Made by a program: the position numbers and the translations under genes. From Rikenellaceae bacterium (GTDB taxonomy: Bacteria; Bacteroidota; Bacteroidia; Bacteroidales; Rikenellaceae), in contig JAJQEF010000024.1 of assembly GCA_021201795.1 (NCBI GenBank), positions 1-64,000 of the forward strand: a stretch of DNA of 64,000 nt, read 5' to 3'. Positions 44,006 to 54,051 of this stretch are shown here, one piece after another. The notes beneath the pieces were generated by a model. The model saw only the letters and a program-made list of their open reading frames with translations. It ran no database searches and was not told the origin of the DNA. Positions within the stretch are counted from its first letter, which is position 1, and every line of letters begins with the position of its first letter.

Positions 44006-45444
44006 CGGTTTTTTTTATTTTTTTTAAAAAATGCCTTAATTTTTTTATACAGGTTGAAATACCATTCCGCATTCAACAAGTTAGAGTCATTAGTAGCCTT
44101 GTAAGTTAAAAAAGCTGCTATAGGGAATAAAATAAAAGTAGCGAGCCACATTCCCCGGAAGCTGTCCCATGTACCTTCACGGGCAAGTTTTTCCCCCGTT
44201 ATGCTTATGATATAGTAAATCACGAAAAATATAACGGAAATAACAATAGGCATACCCAGGCCGCCCTTTCTGATAATCGCCCCTAAAGGCGCCCCGATCA
44301 GGAAAAATATCATTATAGAAACGGGTAGTGCCAGCATTCTGTGCCACTCTATCTGATAACGGTATAACTGGGATATATTATTCTTCGTAGATTCTTCATC
44401 GAAATTAGTATATGACTTAGCATTGGTTGCAATTTTCAGAGCATTGTCTACCACCACAGCCATTTCATCTTTCGATAGTGCCTCTATTGAATCCAACACA
44501 TATAAAACCTTTCTATTGGTTGGTTCTAAGGTATCGTAAATAATTTCTTTATTGTATGTGAAAATAGAATTGGCAAGTAACCGGCTGTTAAAATTCGACA
44601 TGGACTTATCGACTACATTCTGTATTGAATCTATATCGACTGTCAGTTCTTTTATATTTTTTGTTTTACTCGATGACAAGCCTGAAGCATCCGATCTTTC
44701 CATATTAAAACCCTCTAGAGGAATTATACCGTCCTGACGGTCAAAAATATGATGTCTTAACCCACTGCTCCGATCCCATATGGTGCTTCTTGTTTCCTCG
44801 TAAGTTTCACCATTGAACAAGGTAACCAAAAGAAATTTTTTGTCGTCGGATATACGTATGTATCCTGAATCGGCAAGGGTAGTGGTCATATCGCCGTTAA
44901 CCTTACGGTTATCATAAATTAGAACACCTTCCAGTTTACCCGTTTTAGAGTGTTGTTTCTCGACTTGTATACTCATGTCGTCGATTGCATTGAAGAATAT
45001 TCCGTCCTTGAATTCAAGGGTCTGCTTCTGCTTCCGGATATCATTCAGAATTGCATACATCTTTTTCTGGGAATAAGGGACATAGTTATTCGCTACGAAA
45101 AAACTACCTATCGCTATAAAAAAGATAACGATTAAAAGTGGGCGTATTATACGAGGTAGTGATATGCCTGCGGATTTAAGTGCAAGGAGCTCATTATTTT
45201 CACCCAGATTTCCCATTGTCATAATCGCTGCAAGCAATGTAGCGAGAGGAAGTGCTGTCGAAATAATGGTTCCCGAAAAATAGAGCATCAGTTCGAGTAT
45301 TACAGAGAACTGTAATCCTTTACCTACCAGTTCATCTATATACCTCCACATAAAATTCATCTGAAGAACGAACAGTACAATAAAAAATGTCAGGAACATC
45401 GGTCCCAGATATGATTTAAGTATTAATTTATGTACGGTCTTCAT
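43930..45444 (-). CDS. LptF/LptG (YjgP/YjgQ) family permease
   Basis: A 504-residue inner-membrane component of the LPS export ABC transporter. Three membrane helices lie in the first 110 residues (including [33 protein letters not shown] sequence, the family's conserved loop), a periplasmic beta-jellyroll spans about 130-350, and three helices lie near 370-455. The C-terminal 45 residues are K/N-rich and read through two runs of eight A on the coding strand, overlapping ribBA by 76 bases. A one-base change there would end the protein soon after the A runs. LptF versus LptG cannot be decided. Confidence 0.88.
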   Translation of the reverse strand: MKTVHKLILKSYLGPMFLTFFIVLFVLQMNFMWRYIDELVGKGLQFSVILELMLYFSGTIISTALPLATLLAAIMTMGNLGENNELLALKSAGISLPRIIRPLLIVIFFIAIGSFFVANNYVPYSQKKMYAILNDIRKQKQTLEFKDGIFFNAIDDMSIQVEKQHSKTGKLEGVLIYDNRKVNGDMTTTLADSGYIRISDDKKFLLVTLFNGETYEETRSTIWDRSSGLRHHIFDRQDGIIPLEGFNMERSDASGLSSSKTKNIKELTVDIDSIQNVVDKSMSNFNSRLLANSIFTYNKEIIYDTLEPTNRKVLYVLDSIEALSKDEMAVVVDNALKIATNAKSYTNFDEESTKNNISQLYRYQIEWHRMLALPVSIMIFFLIGAPLGAIIRKGGLGMPIVISVIFFVIYYIISITGEKLAREGTWDSFRGMWLATFILFPIAAFLTYKATNDSNLLNAEWYFNLYKKIKAFFKKNKKNRWNLNKININSILLKKVSRLSETEK

Positions 45445-45475
45445 TCTGTATACGAATTTTATAGAATCCGCAAAT

Positions 45476-46294
45476 TTAACGTTTTTTAATTAAAAAGATT
45501 GTGGTTTTAGTTATAATAAGTACCAAGGTGAGGACAATAATCGTAGACGCTCCTGAAGGAAAGTCCGTAACATAGCTCAGATATAATCCGGACAGTGTTC
45601 CGACGATCGATACGAGAACTGAATATAATACAATTTTTTTAAAAGATTTAGTGATCATATTTGCAATTACGGCAGGCATTGTAAGCAATGATATAAGAAT
45701 GACTATTCCGACCACACGAATTGAAAGAACGATCGTAACAGCTATCAGGACCATCATAAGGTAACCTATAAAATTAACCGGAGCATTCTGGGTTACCGCA
45801 TAATCCCTGTCATAAGCAATATTGATTATCGGACGATAAAGCAGAATCGCCGATATTATTATTACTGCATCCAGCACCGTCATGGAAATGAGATCGGGAC
45901 GAGTTACCATAAGAATATTCCCAAAAAGGAAGCTCATCAGGTCAGGAGCGTATCCGGGTGTCATCGTGACGAATATTATACCTATTGCCATTCCCACAGA
46001 CCAGATTATTCCCACGGCGGAATCGTCGCGTATTTTCAATTTGGATGTTATTGTTTCCATGCAAACTCCGGACAATACAGCAAATATCATTGCTCCCAAA
46101 ATAGGGTTATACCCCAGATAATAAGCGATACCGATTCCTCCGAACGACGAATGCGTTACACCTCCTGCAAGAAAAACTAATCTGCGGCATACTATATATG
46201 CACCGATAAGACCGCACGCTATTCCTGAAAGAATACAAGATAAGACGGCATTCGATAAAAATTTATACTGAAAAACTTCGCTTATAAAATCCAT
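45476..46294 (-). CDS. Metal ABC transporter permease (ZnuB/MntB family)
   Basis: A 272-residue integral membrane protein with about eight or nine helices. GLIGAYIVCRRLVFLAGGVTHSSFGGIGIAYYLG is the characteristic loop region, here spread over residues 26-60. It should form the channel for zinc, manganese or iron import. The ATPase and binding protein are not in this window. The ATG at 46294 is chosen because the promoter box (46302-46309) lies between it and an upstream in-frame ATG at 46333, which also adds untypical residues. Confidence 0.87.
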   Translation of the reverse strand: MDFISEVFQYKFLSNAVLSCILSGIACGLIGAYIVCRRLVFLAGGVTHSSFGGIGIAYYLGYNPILGAMIFAVLSGVCMETITSKLKIRDDSAVGIIWSVGMAIGIIFVTMTPGYAPDLMSFLFGNILMVTRPDLISMTVLDAVIIISAILLYRPIINIAYDRDYAVTQNAPVNFIGYLMMVLIAVTIVLSIRVVGIVILISLLTMPAVIANMITKSFKKIVLYSVLVSIVGTLSGLYLSYVTDFPSGASTIIVLTLVLIITKTTIFLIKKR

Positions 46295-46301
46295 TGTCCG
46301 G

Positions 46302-46334
46302 CAAAAGTAATAAAAGAGAAATAAAGTTTTCAAA
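46302..46334 (-). promoter_or_regulatory. Promoter of the metal permease gene
   Basis: On the minus strand TTTG (46334-46331), 21 bases, TACTTTTG (46309-46302). The box ends 7 bases before the ATG at 46294, so the mRNA would be nearly leaderless. Confidence 0.55.
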
Positions 46335-46335
46335 T

Positions 46336-46362
46336 AAAAAGGGGGAACAGTTCCCCCTTTTC
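46336..46362 (-). terminator. Terminator of dnaJ
   Basis: GGGGGAA (46341-46347) and TTCCCCC (46351-46357) form a stem extended by A/T pairs, with a T run on the minus strand. It lies 8 bases after the dnaJ stop and partly overlaps the -33 region of the permease promoter. Confidence 0.82.
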
Positions 46363-46369
46363 TAAATTT

Positions 46370-47521
46370 TTATCTAAAGAATTTTCTCATTTTATCGAAA
46401 ATATTAGGTTCGCGTCCTTTAGAACTTGGCTTAAAGTTTGGCGATTCGGACAGGGTCTGCATATTTTTTTTCTCTTCAGCAGAAATATTCTTCGGTACGA
46501 ATATATCGACTATGGCCAAGAGATCGCCTTTTCCATATCCGTTTACATCGGGTATTCCTTTGCCTCTCAACCGTAAAACTTTTCCGGGATGCGTACCGGC
46601 CTCTACTTTTATTTTGGCTTTACTATCGACTGTCGGAATCTCTATACTTCCACCTAAGACAGCCTGAGGTATTGACAGTTTAAGATTATATATCAAATCA
46701 TTGCCGTCACGTTCAAAGTTAGGGTCTTTTTCTTCCTGAATGAGTACAAGGAGATTTCCGTTTACACCACCGTGACGCGCAGCATTACCTTTTCCAGCAA
46801 CCGAAAGCTGCATTCCTTCGCCGACCCCAGCAGGGATTTTTATTTCGACGATTTCTTCACCTCTCACCGTTTCTTCACCATGGCATTTTGTACACGGATC
46901 GGTAACAATTTTACCTTCGCCGTGACACGTAGGACAAGGTTGTGTCGTTTGGGTACGTCCGAAAAAAGTATCCATTACCTGGGTAACATATCCCGACCCG
47001 TTACATGTCGTACATGTTGTAACACCATTAGGAGTGTTTGCTCCGGAGCCGTTGCACTTATCACAGTTTACCTGTTTATTTATTTTTAATTTCTTAACAG
47101 TGCCGTGAACGATTTCCTTCAGATTAAGTTTGACTTTTACCCTGAGGTCAGAACCGCGGTTAACCCTGCTTCTGGTTCCGCCGCCGCCAAAACCGCCGAA
47201 GTGCCCGCCGAATATATCTCCGAAACGGCTGAAGATATCATCCATGGTAAATCCTCCGCTGAAACCTCCTGCGCTGCCGCCAAAACCGCCGTTTCCACCC
47301 ATACCTTCGTGTCCGAATTGATCGTAACGGGCTTTTTTATCGGGATTGCTCAATACATCGTATGCTTCAGCTGCTTCCTTAAATTTATCTTCAGCTTCTT
47401 TGTCACCTGGATTTTTATCAGGATGGTATTGAATTGCGGCTTTTCTGTAAGCCTTTTTTATTTCATCAGCACTGGCGCTTTTACTGATGCCCAGTACTTC
47501 ATAATAGTCTCTTTTAGCCAT
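46370..47521 (-). CDS. dnaJ: Chaperone DnaJ
   Basis: The Hsp40 partner of DnaK, 383 residues. The J domain has YHPDKNPGD with the HPD triad near residue 33. A Gly/Phe-rich linker spans about 75-120. Four CxxCxGxG zinc-finger repeats lie at about 150-215 ([24 protein letters not shown] and a last CTKCHGEE that departs from the consensus). The C-terminal substrate-binding domains follow. It lies 5 bases downstream of grpE. Confidence 0.97.
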   Translation of the reverse strand: MAKRDYYEVLGISKSASADEIKKAYRKAAIQYHPDKNPGDKEAEDKFKEAAEAYDVLSNPDKKARYDQFGHEGMGGNGGFGGSAGGFSGGFTMDDIFSRFGDIFGGHFGGFGGGGTRSRVNRGSDLRVKVKLNLKEIVHGTVKKLKINKQVNCDKCNGSGANTPNGVTTCTTCNGSGYVTQVMDTFFGRTQTTQPCPTCHGEGKIVTDPCTKCHGEETVRGEEIVEIKIPAGVGEGMQLSVAGKGNAARHGGVNGNLLVLIQEEKDPNFERDGNDLIYNLKLSIPQAVLGGSIEIPTVDSKAKIKVEAGTHPGKVLRLRGKGIPDVNGYGKGDLLAIVDIFVPKNISAEEKKNMQTLSESPNFKPSSKGREPNIFDKMRKFFR

Positions 47522-47526
47522 ATAAC

Positions 47527-48111
47527 TTATTCTCCAACAACAACTTTCGAGAAGCGTATAACTTTATCGTTCAATTTATAGCCTTTCTGTACCACATCTA
47601 TTATCTGACCTTTTTTATCTTCACTCGGGAATTTTGCCACAGCCTCATAAAGATCGGTGTCCATATCATGTCCGAGCGCCTCTATTTCGCAAACGCCCTT
47701 ACTCTTTAAAGTATCGATCAACTTCTGCCGTATAAGTTTCATGCCGGTACGCGCAGACTCTATATCGTCGGATTTTTCAACAGCATCCACGGCACGGTCC
47801 ATATCATCCATCACGGGAAGTATAGCTTTGATAACGTCTTCTCCTCCCGAGGAGATCAGTTCCATTTTTTCTTTTAATGTGCGCTTCCTGAAATTATCGA
47901 ATTCAGCTGATAGTCTTATGTATTTATCCTGCCATACGGATGTATCATCTGACAAATCTGACTGGTTGTCACCTGTATTCTCTGCTTCTTCTGTCATATT
48001 GGCAGAATCGTTCTCGTCGATGTTTTCATTACCACATCCGCAATCATTAGATTCTTCAACCATAACCTCCTTATATTCAGCGTCTTTTGATTTATTCTTA
48101 TTCTTTACCAT
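47527..48111 (-). CDS. grpE: Nucleotide exchange factor GrpE
   Basis: A 194-residue nucleotide exchange factor for DnaK. An acidic disordered N terminus (about 75 residues) is followed by a long helix with [20 protein letters not shown] and by the beta-domain with [13 protein letters not shown] and [11 protein letters not shown] -7 box TATTTTTG (48123-48116 minus) ends only 5 bases before the ATG. The grpE-dnaJ pair has no dnaK beside it. No CIRCE repeat is visible upstream. Confidence 0.95.
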   Translation of the reverse strand: MVKNKNKSKDAEYKEVMVEESNDCGCGNENIDENDSANMTEEAENTGDNQSDLSDDTSVWQDKYIRLSAEFDNFRKRTLKEKMELISSGGEDVIKAILPVMDDMDRAVDAVEKSDDIESARTGMKLIRQKLIDTLKSKGVCEIEALGHDMDTDLYEAVAKFPSEDKKGQIIDVVQKGYKLNDKVIRFSKVVVGE

Positions 48112-48115
48112 GGCA

Positions 48116-48123
48116 CAAAAATA
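48116..48123 (-). promoter_or_regulatory. -7 promoter box of grpE-dnaJ
   Basis: On the minus strand TATTTTTG, immediately before the ATG at 48111. If used, transcription starts within a base or two of the start codon. No -33 TTTG is seen. Confidence 0.4.
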
Positions 48124-48211
48124 ATTTTTTATTTATTTCTACTATAATATTTCATCAAATAATGTACCACCAATATTAGCAAATATGCTGATATAATTGG
48201 GATTATTTCGG

Positions 48212-48219
48212 TAAATTTG
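48212..48219 (+). promoter_or_regulatory. -7 promoter box of the nim-like/GNAT pair
   Basis: TAAATTTG matches TAnnTTTG and lies 20 bases before the ATG at 48240. No -33 element is seen at the standard spacing. Confidence 0.4.
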
Positions 48220-48239
48220 CGGTTTAATACACCTAATTT

Positions 48240-48709
48240 ATGTTTGACCAAGTAAGACGAAAGAATCGTGAATGGAATATAGAGGAAGCCCGTGAACTGT
48301 TGCTCTCAGGAGAATACGGAACATTATCCATGTTCGGAGAAAACGGTTATGGCTACGGCATACCGATGAGTTACGCCATGGACGGCGATAAAATATATTT
48401 TCACTGCGCCCCGGAAGGATTCAAACTGAATTCTTTGAAAATAAATAATAAAGTTAGTTTTTCAGTAGTCGGAAAAACCAAAGTTCTTCCCGGACAATTC
48501 TCTACCGAATATCAAAGCGTGCTGGTATTCGGGAAAATAGAAATGAATTTACCGGACGAAGAAAAAAATATGCACTTAATTTGATAGTTGATAAATACAG
48601 TCCGGATCATAAGGATACTGCTGAGAAATATATCAGCAAATCATTTAACCGAACAAATGTAATAAGACTCGACATAGAACATATAAGTGGTAAACATAAA
48701 GAAATTTAA
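48240..48709 (+). pseudogene. NimA-like pyridoxamine-phosphate-oxidase-fold protein, frameshifted
   Basis: The first 108 codons give a flavin-binding split-barrel protein of the NimA/PPOX family: MFDQVRRKNREW, GYGIPMSYAMDGDKIYFHCA, KVSFSVVGKTKVLPGQF. The frame stops at 48582. In another frame the family's C terminus continues cleanly from about 48563 (KKYALNLIVDKYSPDH to HISGKHKEI) to a stop at 48707-48709. The two join if the run of seven A at 48562-48568 is read as eight. The intact protein would have about 156 residues, like B. fragilis NimA, the 5-nitroimidazole reductase family. Pseudogene, slippage or sequence error are all possible. Confidence 0.82.
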
Positions 48710-48712
48710 ATA

Positions 48713-49236
48713 ATGGAATCTATCATAATTAGAAATACCTCGGATCCGAACTTCCCGGCAGTATGGGAAATATATAATTACAGCTTCCCTGAAAATGAAA
48801 AAAGAGAGCTGAATCACCAGATCACGGCATTATTATCCGAGAATTACCGCATGTACTGTTATCTTGACAACGAAAAAATCGTGGAATTTATCGGATGCTG
48901 GGAATTCGACAAATATGTATATATAGAACATTTCGCGATAGATAAAAATTCCAGAGGAGGAGGGTATGGCTCGAGAATATTGTCGGAATTTATGAAAAGT
49001 ACCGAAAAACCTATTATTCTTGAAATCGACCAAGTGATAGATGAAATTTCTACAAAAAGACTGAAATTTTACAAAAACTCGGTTTTATAGAGACCGGAAT
49101 CACACATGACGGACACCGTTACCACGACAATGACATTGTTCCCAAGTTGGAGATTCTGTCATATCCTTATGCTATAGAGAGTACGATGTATGAAAAGTTC
49201 AACGAAGATTTGAGAAACACGGTCATGAAGCGGTAA
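48713..49236 (+). pseudogene. GNAT family N-acetyltransferase, frameshifted
   Basis: The first frame (to 49090) encodes a GNAT domain with YIEHFAIDKNSRGGGYGSRIL, where R-G-G-G-Y-G is the acetyl-CoA loop, then ends just after RLKFYKN. The expected continuation LGFIETGITHDGHRYHDND and LEILSYPYAI is found in another frame from 49078 to a stop at 49234-49236. Reading the run of five A at 49073-49077 as six would fuse them into about 174 residues. It follows the broken nim-like gene by three bases, and both need one extra A. The substrate is unknown. Confidence 0.82.
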
Positions 49237-49262
49237 TAACCGAGCATTTTAATGGTTTTATT

Positions 49263-49294
49263 TTTGCACTATTATCGACTAAAAGTTAACTTTG
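49263..49294 (+). promoter_or_regulatory. Promoter of the suf operon
   Basis: TTTG (49263-49266), 20 bases, TAACTTTG (49287-49294). The leader to the sufB ATG would be about 15 bases. No IscR-type or other operator is evident. Confidence 0.7.
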
Positions 49295-49313
49295 CAGATC
49301 GAATCAGCATATA

Positions 49314-50759
49314 ATGGAAGAACAGGAGAGGATTTTGACGGAAGCAACTTCCGGTGAATATAAATACGGTTTCATAACCGACATCGACACCGAGACAATC
49401 GGGAAAGGACTGGATGAGAATACTGTCCGAATGATATCGGCTAAAAAGAACGAACCCGAATGGATGACGGATTACCGTCTTAAGGCATTCGAATGCTGGA
49501 AGGAAATGACGATGCCTACCTGGGCACACCTCGATATCCCGGAAATCGATTATCAGGATATAATATATTATGCCGCTCCGAAACACAAAACCGGTCCGAA
49601 AAGTATGGAAGAGGTTGATCCGGAACTTATCAATACATTTAATAAACTCGGAATCCCACTCGAAGAGCAAATGGCGCTGGCAGGCGTGGCCGTGGATGCC
49701 GTAATGGATTCCGTATCGGTGAAAACTACATTCAAAGAAACCCTTGCAGAAAAAGGCATAATTTTCTGCTCATTCTCAGAAGCATTGCAGGACTACCCTG
49801 AGCTGGTTAAGCAATACATGGGTTCAGTGGTTCCGTTCAACGACAATTACTTTGCAGCACTGAATGCCGCGGTATTTTCTGACGGGTCGTTCTGTTACAT
49901 ACCTAAAGGAGTTCGCTGTCCTATGGAACTATCGACTTATTTCAGGATAAACGCAGCAAACACCGGACAGTTCGAGAGAACCCTGATAGTTGCAGACGAA
50001 GGTTCTTACGTAAGTTACCTGGAAGGTTGTACTGCACCGAGAAGGGACGAAAATCAGTTACATGCGGCAGTTGTGGAAATCGTGGTAAATAAAGATGCTG
50101 AAGTAAAGTATTCGACGGTACAAAACTGGTATCCCGGCGATAAAAATGGAGTAGGCGGTATTTATAATTTTGTAACTAAACGCGGGATATGCAAAGGTGA
50201 AAATGCCAAACTGTCATGGACACAGGTAGAAACCGGTTCCGCGATAACCTGGAAATATCCGAGTTGCGTACTTCTCGGAGACAACAGCGTCGGAGAATTC
50301 TATTCTGTTGCTTTGACGAATAATTATCAGCAGGCTGATACCGGCACCAAAATGATACATATTGGGAAAAATACCAGAAGCCGGATAGTTTCAAAAGGGA
50401 TCTCCGCAGGAAAAAGCCAGAACAGTTACAGGGGATTGGTTAAAGTCGCTAAAAAAGCACACAATGCTCGGAATTTCTCCCAATGCGATTCTTTGCTGAT
50501 CGGGGATAAGTGCGGAGCACACACATTCCCTTATGTTGAGGTAAACAATAAATCCAGTGTGGTAGAACATGAAGCTACTACCTCCAAAATCGGAGAGGAC
50601 CAGTTATTTTACTGCAATCAACGGGGAATTTCCACAGAAAATGCCGTAGGACTTATTGTAAACGGTTACGCCAAAGAGGTACTTAACAAACTTCCTATGG
50701 AATTTGCCGTAGAGGCCCAAAAATTATTATCATTGAGCTTGGAAGGTAGCGTAGGATAG
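49314..50759 (+). CDS. sufB: Fe-S cluster assembly scaffold SufB
   Basis: A 481-residue core scaffold subunit of the SufBCD complex. Typical sequence includes [18 protein letters not shown] at the N terminus, [39 protein letters not shown] with the conserved Cys, and [23 protein letters not shown] followed by [15 protein letters not shown], where the cluster-binding residues lie. It leads the order sufB-C-D-S-maf. No sufE or sufU sulfur-transfer gene is in the cluster. Confidence 0.97.
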   Translation: MEEQERILTEATSGEYKYGFITDIDTETIGKGLDENTVRMISAKKNEPEWMTDYRLKAFECWKEMTMPTWAHLDIPEIDYQDIIYYAAPKHKTGPKSMEEVDPELINTFNKLGIPLEEQMALAGVAVDAVMDSVSVKTTFKETLAEKGIIFCSFSEALQDYPELVKQYMGSVVPFNDNYFAALNAAVFSDGSFCYIPKGVRCPMELSTYFRINAANTGQFERTLIVADEGSYVSYLEGCTAPRRDENQLHAAVVEIVVNKDAEVKYSTVQNWYPGDKNGVGGIYNFVTKRGICKGENAKLSWTQVETGSAITWKYPSCVLLGDNSVGEFYSVALTNNYQQADTGTKMIHIGKNTRSRIVSKGISAGKSQNSYRGLVKVAKKAHNARNFSQCDSLLIGDKCGAHTFPYVEVNNKSSVVEHEATTSKIGEDQLFYCNQRGISTENAVGLIVNGYAKEVLNKLPMEFAVEAQKLLSLSLEGSVG

Positions 50760-50789
50760 ATATTTGATTACAGATTAAAAATTATATAA

Positions 50790-51539
50790 ATGTTAACGAT
50801 AAATAATCTCCATGCCACGGTAGGAGATAAAGAGATATTAAAAGGAATCAACCTCGAAGTGAATGAAGGGGAGGTTCATGCAATAATGGGTCCAAACGGC
50901 TCAGGCAAAAGCACTCTTGCTTCCGTACTTGCAGGAAATGATAAGTTCGAAGTTACGGAAGGGTCCGTAATTTTCAACGGTAAAAACCTTCTCGATATGA
51001 GTATTGAGGAGAGGGCATGCGAAGGAATTTTTCTCGGATTTCAGTATCCGGTGGAAATTCCGGGAGTAAGCATGGCCAATTTTCTCAAACATGCAGTCGA
51101 TGAGCAGCGTAAATGCAGGGGAGAGGAGCCATTGGGAGCTGCGGATTTCCTGAAACTGATGCGGGAAAAAGCCAAAGTTGTAGAGATAGAAAGCAAACTC
51201 ACCAACCGTGCGGTTAATGAAGGGTTTTCAGGCGGTGAAAAAAAGAAGAACGAGATATTCCAGATGGCTATGCTCGATCCGAAACTCGCCATACTCGACG
51301 AGACGGACAGCGGACTCGATATCGATGCGCTCAGAGTTGTCGCCACCGGTGTAACCAAACTCAAACGTCCTGACAATGCAACAATAGTTATAACACACTA
51401 CCAGCGTTTATTGGACTACATAGTACCTGATTATGTACATGTGCTTTACAACGGTAAGATAATAAAAACCGCAGGCAGGGATATTGCACTCGAATTGGAA
51501 GAAAAAGGCTACGATTGGCTTATTAAAGATTACCGTTAA
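50790..51539 (+). CDS. sufC: Fe-S assembly ATPase SufC
   Basis: An ABC-type ATPase of 249 residues that drives the SufBD scaffold. Walker A GPNGSGKST is at about residues 34-42, the Q loop is in FLGFQYPVEIPG, the SufC-specific signature is FSGGEKKKNE, and Walker B is LAILDETDSGLDIDAL. The sufD ATG overlaps its stop by one base. Confidence 0.97.
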   Translation: MLTINNLHATVGDKEILKGINLEVNEGEVHAIMGPNGSGKSTLASVLAGNDKFEVTEGSVIFNGKNLLDMSIEERACEGIFLGFQYPVEIPGVSMANFLKHAVDEQRKCRGEEPLGAADFLKLMREKAKVVEIESKLTNRAVNEGFSGGEKKKNEIFQMAMLDPKLAILDETDSGLDIDALRVVATGVTKLKRPDNATIVITHYQRLLDYIVPDYVHVLYNGKIIKTAGRDIALELEEKGYDWLIKDYR

Positions 51540-52831
51540 TGGAGAGCATTGAAAAAAAACTTACCGATCTGTATCTTTATAATAGGGATCTTATAGATGA
51601 AGATCTCCCTGATTATATTATCGGCAGCAGGCGGGAAGCTCTGGAGTCTTTCAATATTCTTGGCTTACCGGACCGCAAAAGTGAAAAATACAAATACAGC
51701 GATATAAAGTCGAGATATGAACTTTATAATTATGAAAAATATTTTTCATTATTCGGAAATAATCCGCCTAATCCGGAAAAAATTTTAACCGAAAGTCTTG
51801 AAATAAAAATCGTAAATGGTTACTCCGGCGGAGAACTTCATGTGCTTTCCAACGGTATTATATACGGAAGTTTACGTAATGCAGCCAACGATTTTACCGA
51901 ATTGGTGAAACGATATTACAACAAATTAGCGGTCAATGACAAAGATTCTGTTTCCGCATTGAACACTATGTTCATGCAGGACGGAGCATTTATTTATGTG
52001 CCTAAAAATACAATTGCCGATACTCCGTTTACGATTTCAAATTTATACGATGCAGGGGAAAACACCTATGCATATAACCGAAACCTGATAATCTTTGAAG
52101 AAAACAGTTCTTCCAAAGTAATATTCAACTCAAAGACTTCCGACAACACAGCATACCTTATAAACGGTTTATCTGAAGTATTTGTAGAAAAGAATGCCTC
52201 TTCAGAAATACTTGTACTACAGAGAGAGAATAATCTTTCAACCCATCTTTCCAATTTTTACTCGGAACAAGCAGAGAACAGTAATCTCAGAATATCCGTT
52301 ATTTCTACTGACGGAGGGTTGATAAGAAACAACTGGAACGTATATCTCAGAGGAAAAAATGCCGAAACACATAATTACGGACTATATATTTCGGGGTGCG
52401 GGCAGTCTATAGACAACCATACTAACATCGAGCATCTTGTCCCGGATTGTACGAGTTTTGAAAAATATAAAGGAATAGTATCAGGGGACGGCAAAGGTAT
52501 CTTCAATGGTAGAATATTGGTGGAGAAAGATGCACAGCGTACGAGGGCATTCCAGGAAAATCACAACCTGATATTAAGCGACGTAGCTACGATCGACTCT
52601 AAACCCCAGCTGGAAATTTATGCGGATGATGTAAAATGCAGTCATGGCGCAACCGTAGGCCAGTTGGATGAAAATGCAATTTTCTACATGAGACAACGGG
52701 GAATAAGCGAAGCTACCGCCCGTAAATTACAAATGTACGGTTTCATCAACGATATAGTAGGGGAAATAGGAATCATGGATATATCGGATAAAATAAATGA
52801 TATAGCCACAAAAAAGATAGAAAGACTTTAA
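51539..52831 (+). CDS. sufD: Fe-S assembly protein SufD
   Basis: A 430-residue SufB paralogue and scaffold partner. The N terminus is helical and divergent. The beta-helix core includes FIYVPKNT, RISVISTDGG and the conserved C-terminal block with FNGRILVEKDAQRTRAFQEN, KCSHGATVGQLDENAIFYMR and RGIS. The next gene, sufS, starts at the base after its stop. Confidence 0.95.
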   Translation: MESIEKKLTDLYLYNRDLIDEDLPDYIIGSRREALESFNILGLPDRKSEKYKYSDIKSRYELYNYEKYFSLFGNNPPNPEKILTESLEIKIVNGYSGGELHVLSNGIIYGSLRNAANDFTELVKRYYNKLAVNDKDSVSALNTMFMQDGAFIYVPKNTIADTPFTISNLYDAGENTYAYNRNLIIFEENSSSKVIFNSKTSDNTAYLINGLSEVFVEKNASSEILVLQRENNLSTHLSNFYSEQAENSNLRISVISTDGGLIRNNWNVYLRGKNAETHNYGLYISGCGQSIDNHTNIEHLVPDCTSFEKYKGIVSGDGKGIFNGRILVEKDAQRTRAFQENHNLILSDVATIDSKPQLEIYADDVKCSHGATVGQLDENAIFYMRQRGISEATARKLQMYGFINDIVGEIGIMDISDKINDIATKKIERL

Positions 52832-54049
52832 ATGTTCGATATAGAAAAAATAAGGAAAGATTTCCCAATCTTGAATATTAAGGTTCATGGTAAACCGTTA
52901 GTATATCTAGACAATGGCGCTACCGCACAAAAACCTGTACAGGTAATAGAAAAAGTAAACTCCCTACATACCGAATCCAATGCAAATATTCATCGGGGAT
53001 TACATTATTTAAGCGAATCCAACACATCCGAGTACGAAGAGGCACGAAAAACCGTTGCAGAATTTATTAATGCGGAATCAGAAAAAGAAATAGTTTTCAC
53101 TTCCGGTGCCACGATGTCGATAAATATGATAGCGTATTCTTTTGGTGAAAAATTCGTTAATTCCGGAGACAACATCATTGTTTCTGAAATGGAACATCAT
53201 TCCAATATTGTTCCCTGGCAGATGCTGTGTCACAGGAAAAATGCAGAACTAAAAGTTATGCCGTTCAAAGACGACGGTTCACTGAATACTGATTTTTTAC
53301 CCGGACTAATTGATGACAGGACAAAGATTTTGGCCGTCACACATGCGTCAAATGTTCTCGGAACATTACCTGATATAAGAAAAATCATACGCCTATCGCA
53401 TGACGCAGGAGTTCCGGTATTGGTAGACGGATGTCAGGGGATAGTTCACTGTGAAACCGATGTTCGTGATCTGGATTGCGATTTTTATGTTTTTTCAGGA
53501 CATAAATTATATGGTCCTACCGGAATAGGTGTTCTCTATTCAAAGGAGAAGTGGCTGGAAGAATTGCCTCCGTTTCTCGGAGGAGGTGATATGGTAAAAA
53601 CCGTATCCTTTAAAGAAACAGTTTACGCTGATATACCGTTGAAATTCGAAGCAGGAACGGCAAATTTCATAGGAGCAATAGGTCTTGCAGAATCAATCAG
53701 GTATCTATCCGGATACGACAGAAATGAAATACACAGTTACGAGAACAAATTATTGAATTACACGACTGAAAAAATTTCCCGGATCGACGGTCTACGGATA
53801 TACGGTAATACTTCGGATAAATGCAGCATCGTTTCTTTTACTGTGGAAGGAACCCATCCGTACGATATCGGCATGATACTCGATAAAATGGGAGTGGCTA
53901 TCCGTACCGGAACCCATTGTGCGGAACCTGTCATGACTCATTACGGCATCCAAAGCATGGCCAGGGTCTCACTGGCAATGTACAATTCTTTCGAAGAGAT
54001 CGATATACTTTACAACTCATTGGAAAAAACCGTTAAAATGCTGAGGTAA
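52832..54049 (+). CDS. sufS: Cysteine desulfurase SufS
   Basis: A PLP enzyme of 405 residues supplying sulfur from cysteine. The PLP lysine is K225 in SGHKLYGPTG, the persulfide cysteine is C363 in RTGTHCAEP, and the N terminus YLDNGATAQKP is typical of class II desulfurases. Group II enzymes usually need SufE or SufU, which must be encoded elsewhere. Confidence 0.97.
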   Translation: MFDIEKIRKDFPILNIKVHGKPLVYLDNGATAQKPVQVIEKVNSLHTESNANIHRGLHYLSESNTSEYEEARKTVAEFINAESEKEIVFTSGATMSINMIAYSFGEKFVNSGDNIIVSEMEHHSNIVPWQMLCHRKNAELKVMPFKDDGSLNTDFLPGLIDDRTKILAVTHASNVLGTLPDIRKIIRLSHDAGVPVLVDGCQGIVHCETDVRDLDCDFYVFSGHKLYGPTGIGVLYSKEKWLEELPPFLGGGDMVKTVSFKETVYADIPLKFEAGTANFIGAIGLAESIRYLSGYDRNEIHSYENKLLNYTTEKISRIDGLRIYGNTSDKCSIVSFTVEGTHPYDIGMILDKMGVAIRTGTHCAEPVMTHYGIQSMARVSLAMYNSFEEIDILYNSLEKTVKMLR

Positions 54050-54051
54050 TT

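Noticed and set aside
48240..48584. Intact short PPOX-like protein of 114 residues
   Set aside because: The family C terminus continues in another frame immediately after, so a frameshifted longer gene is the better reading.
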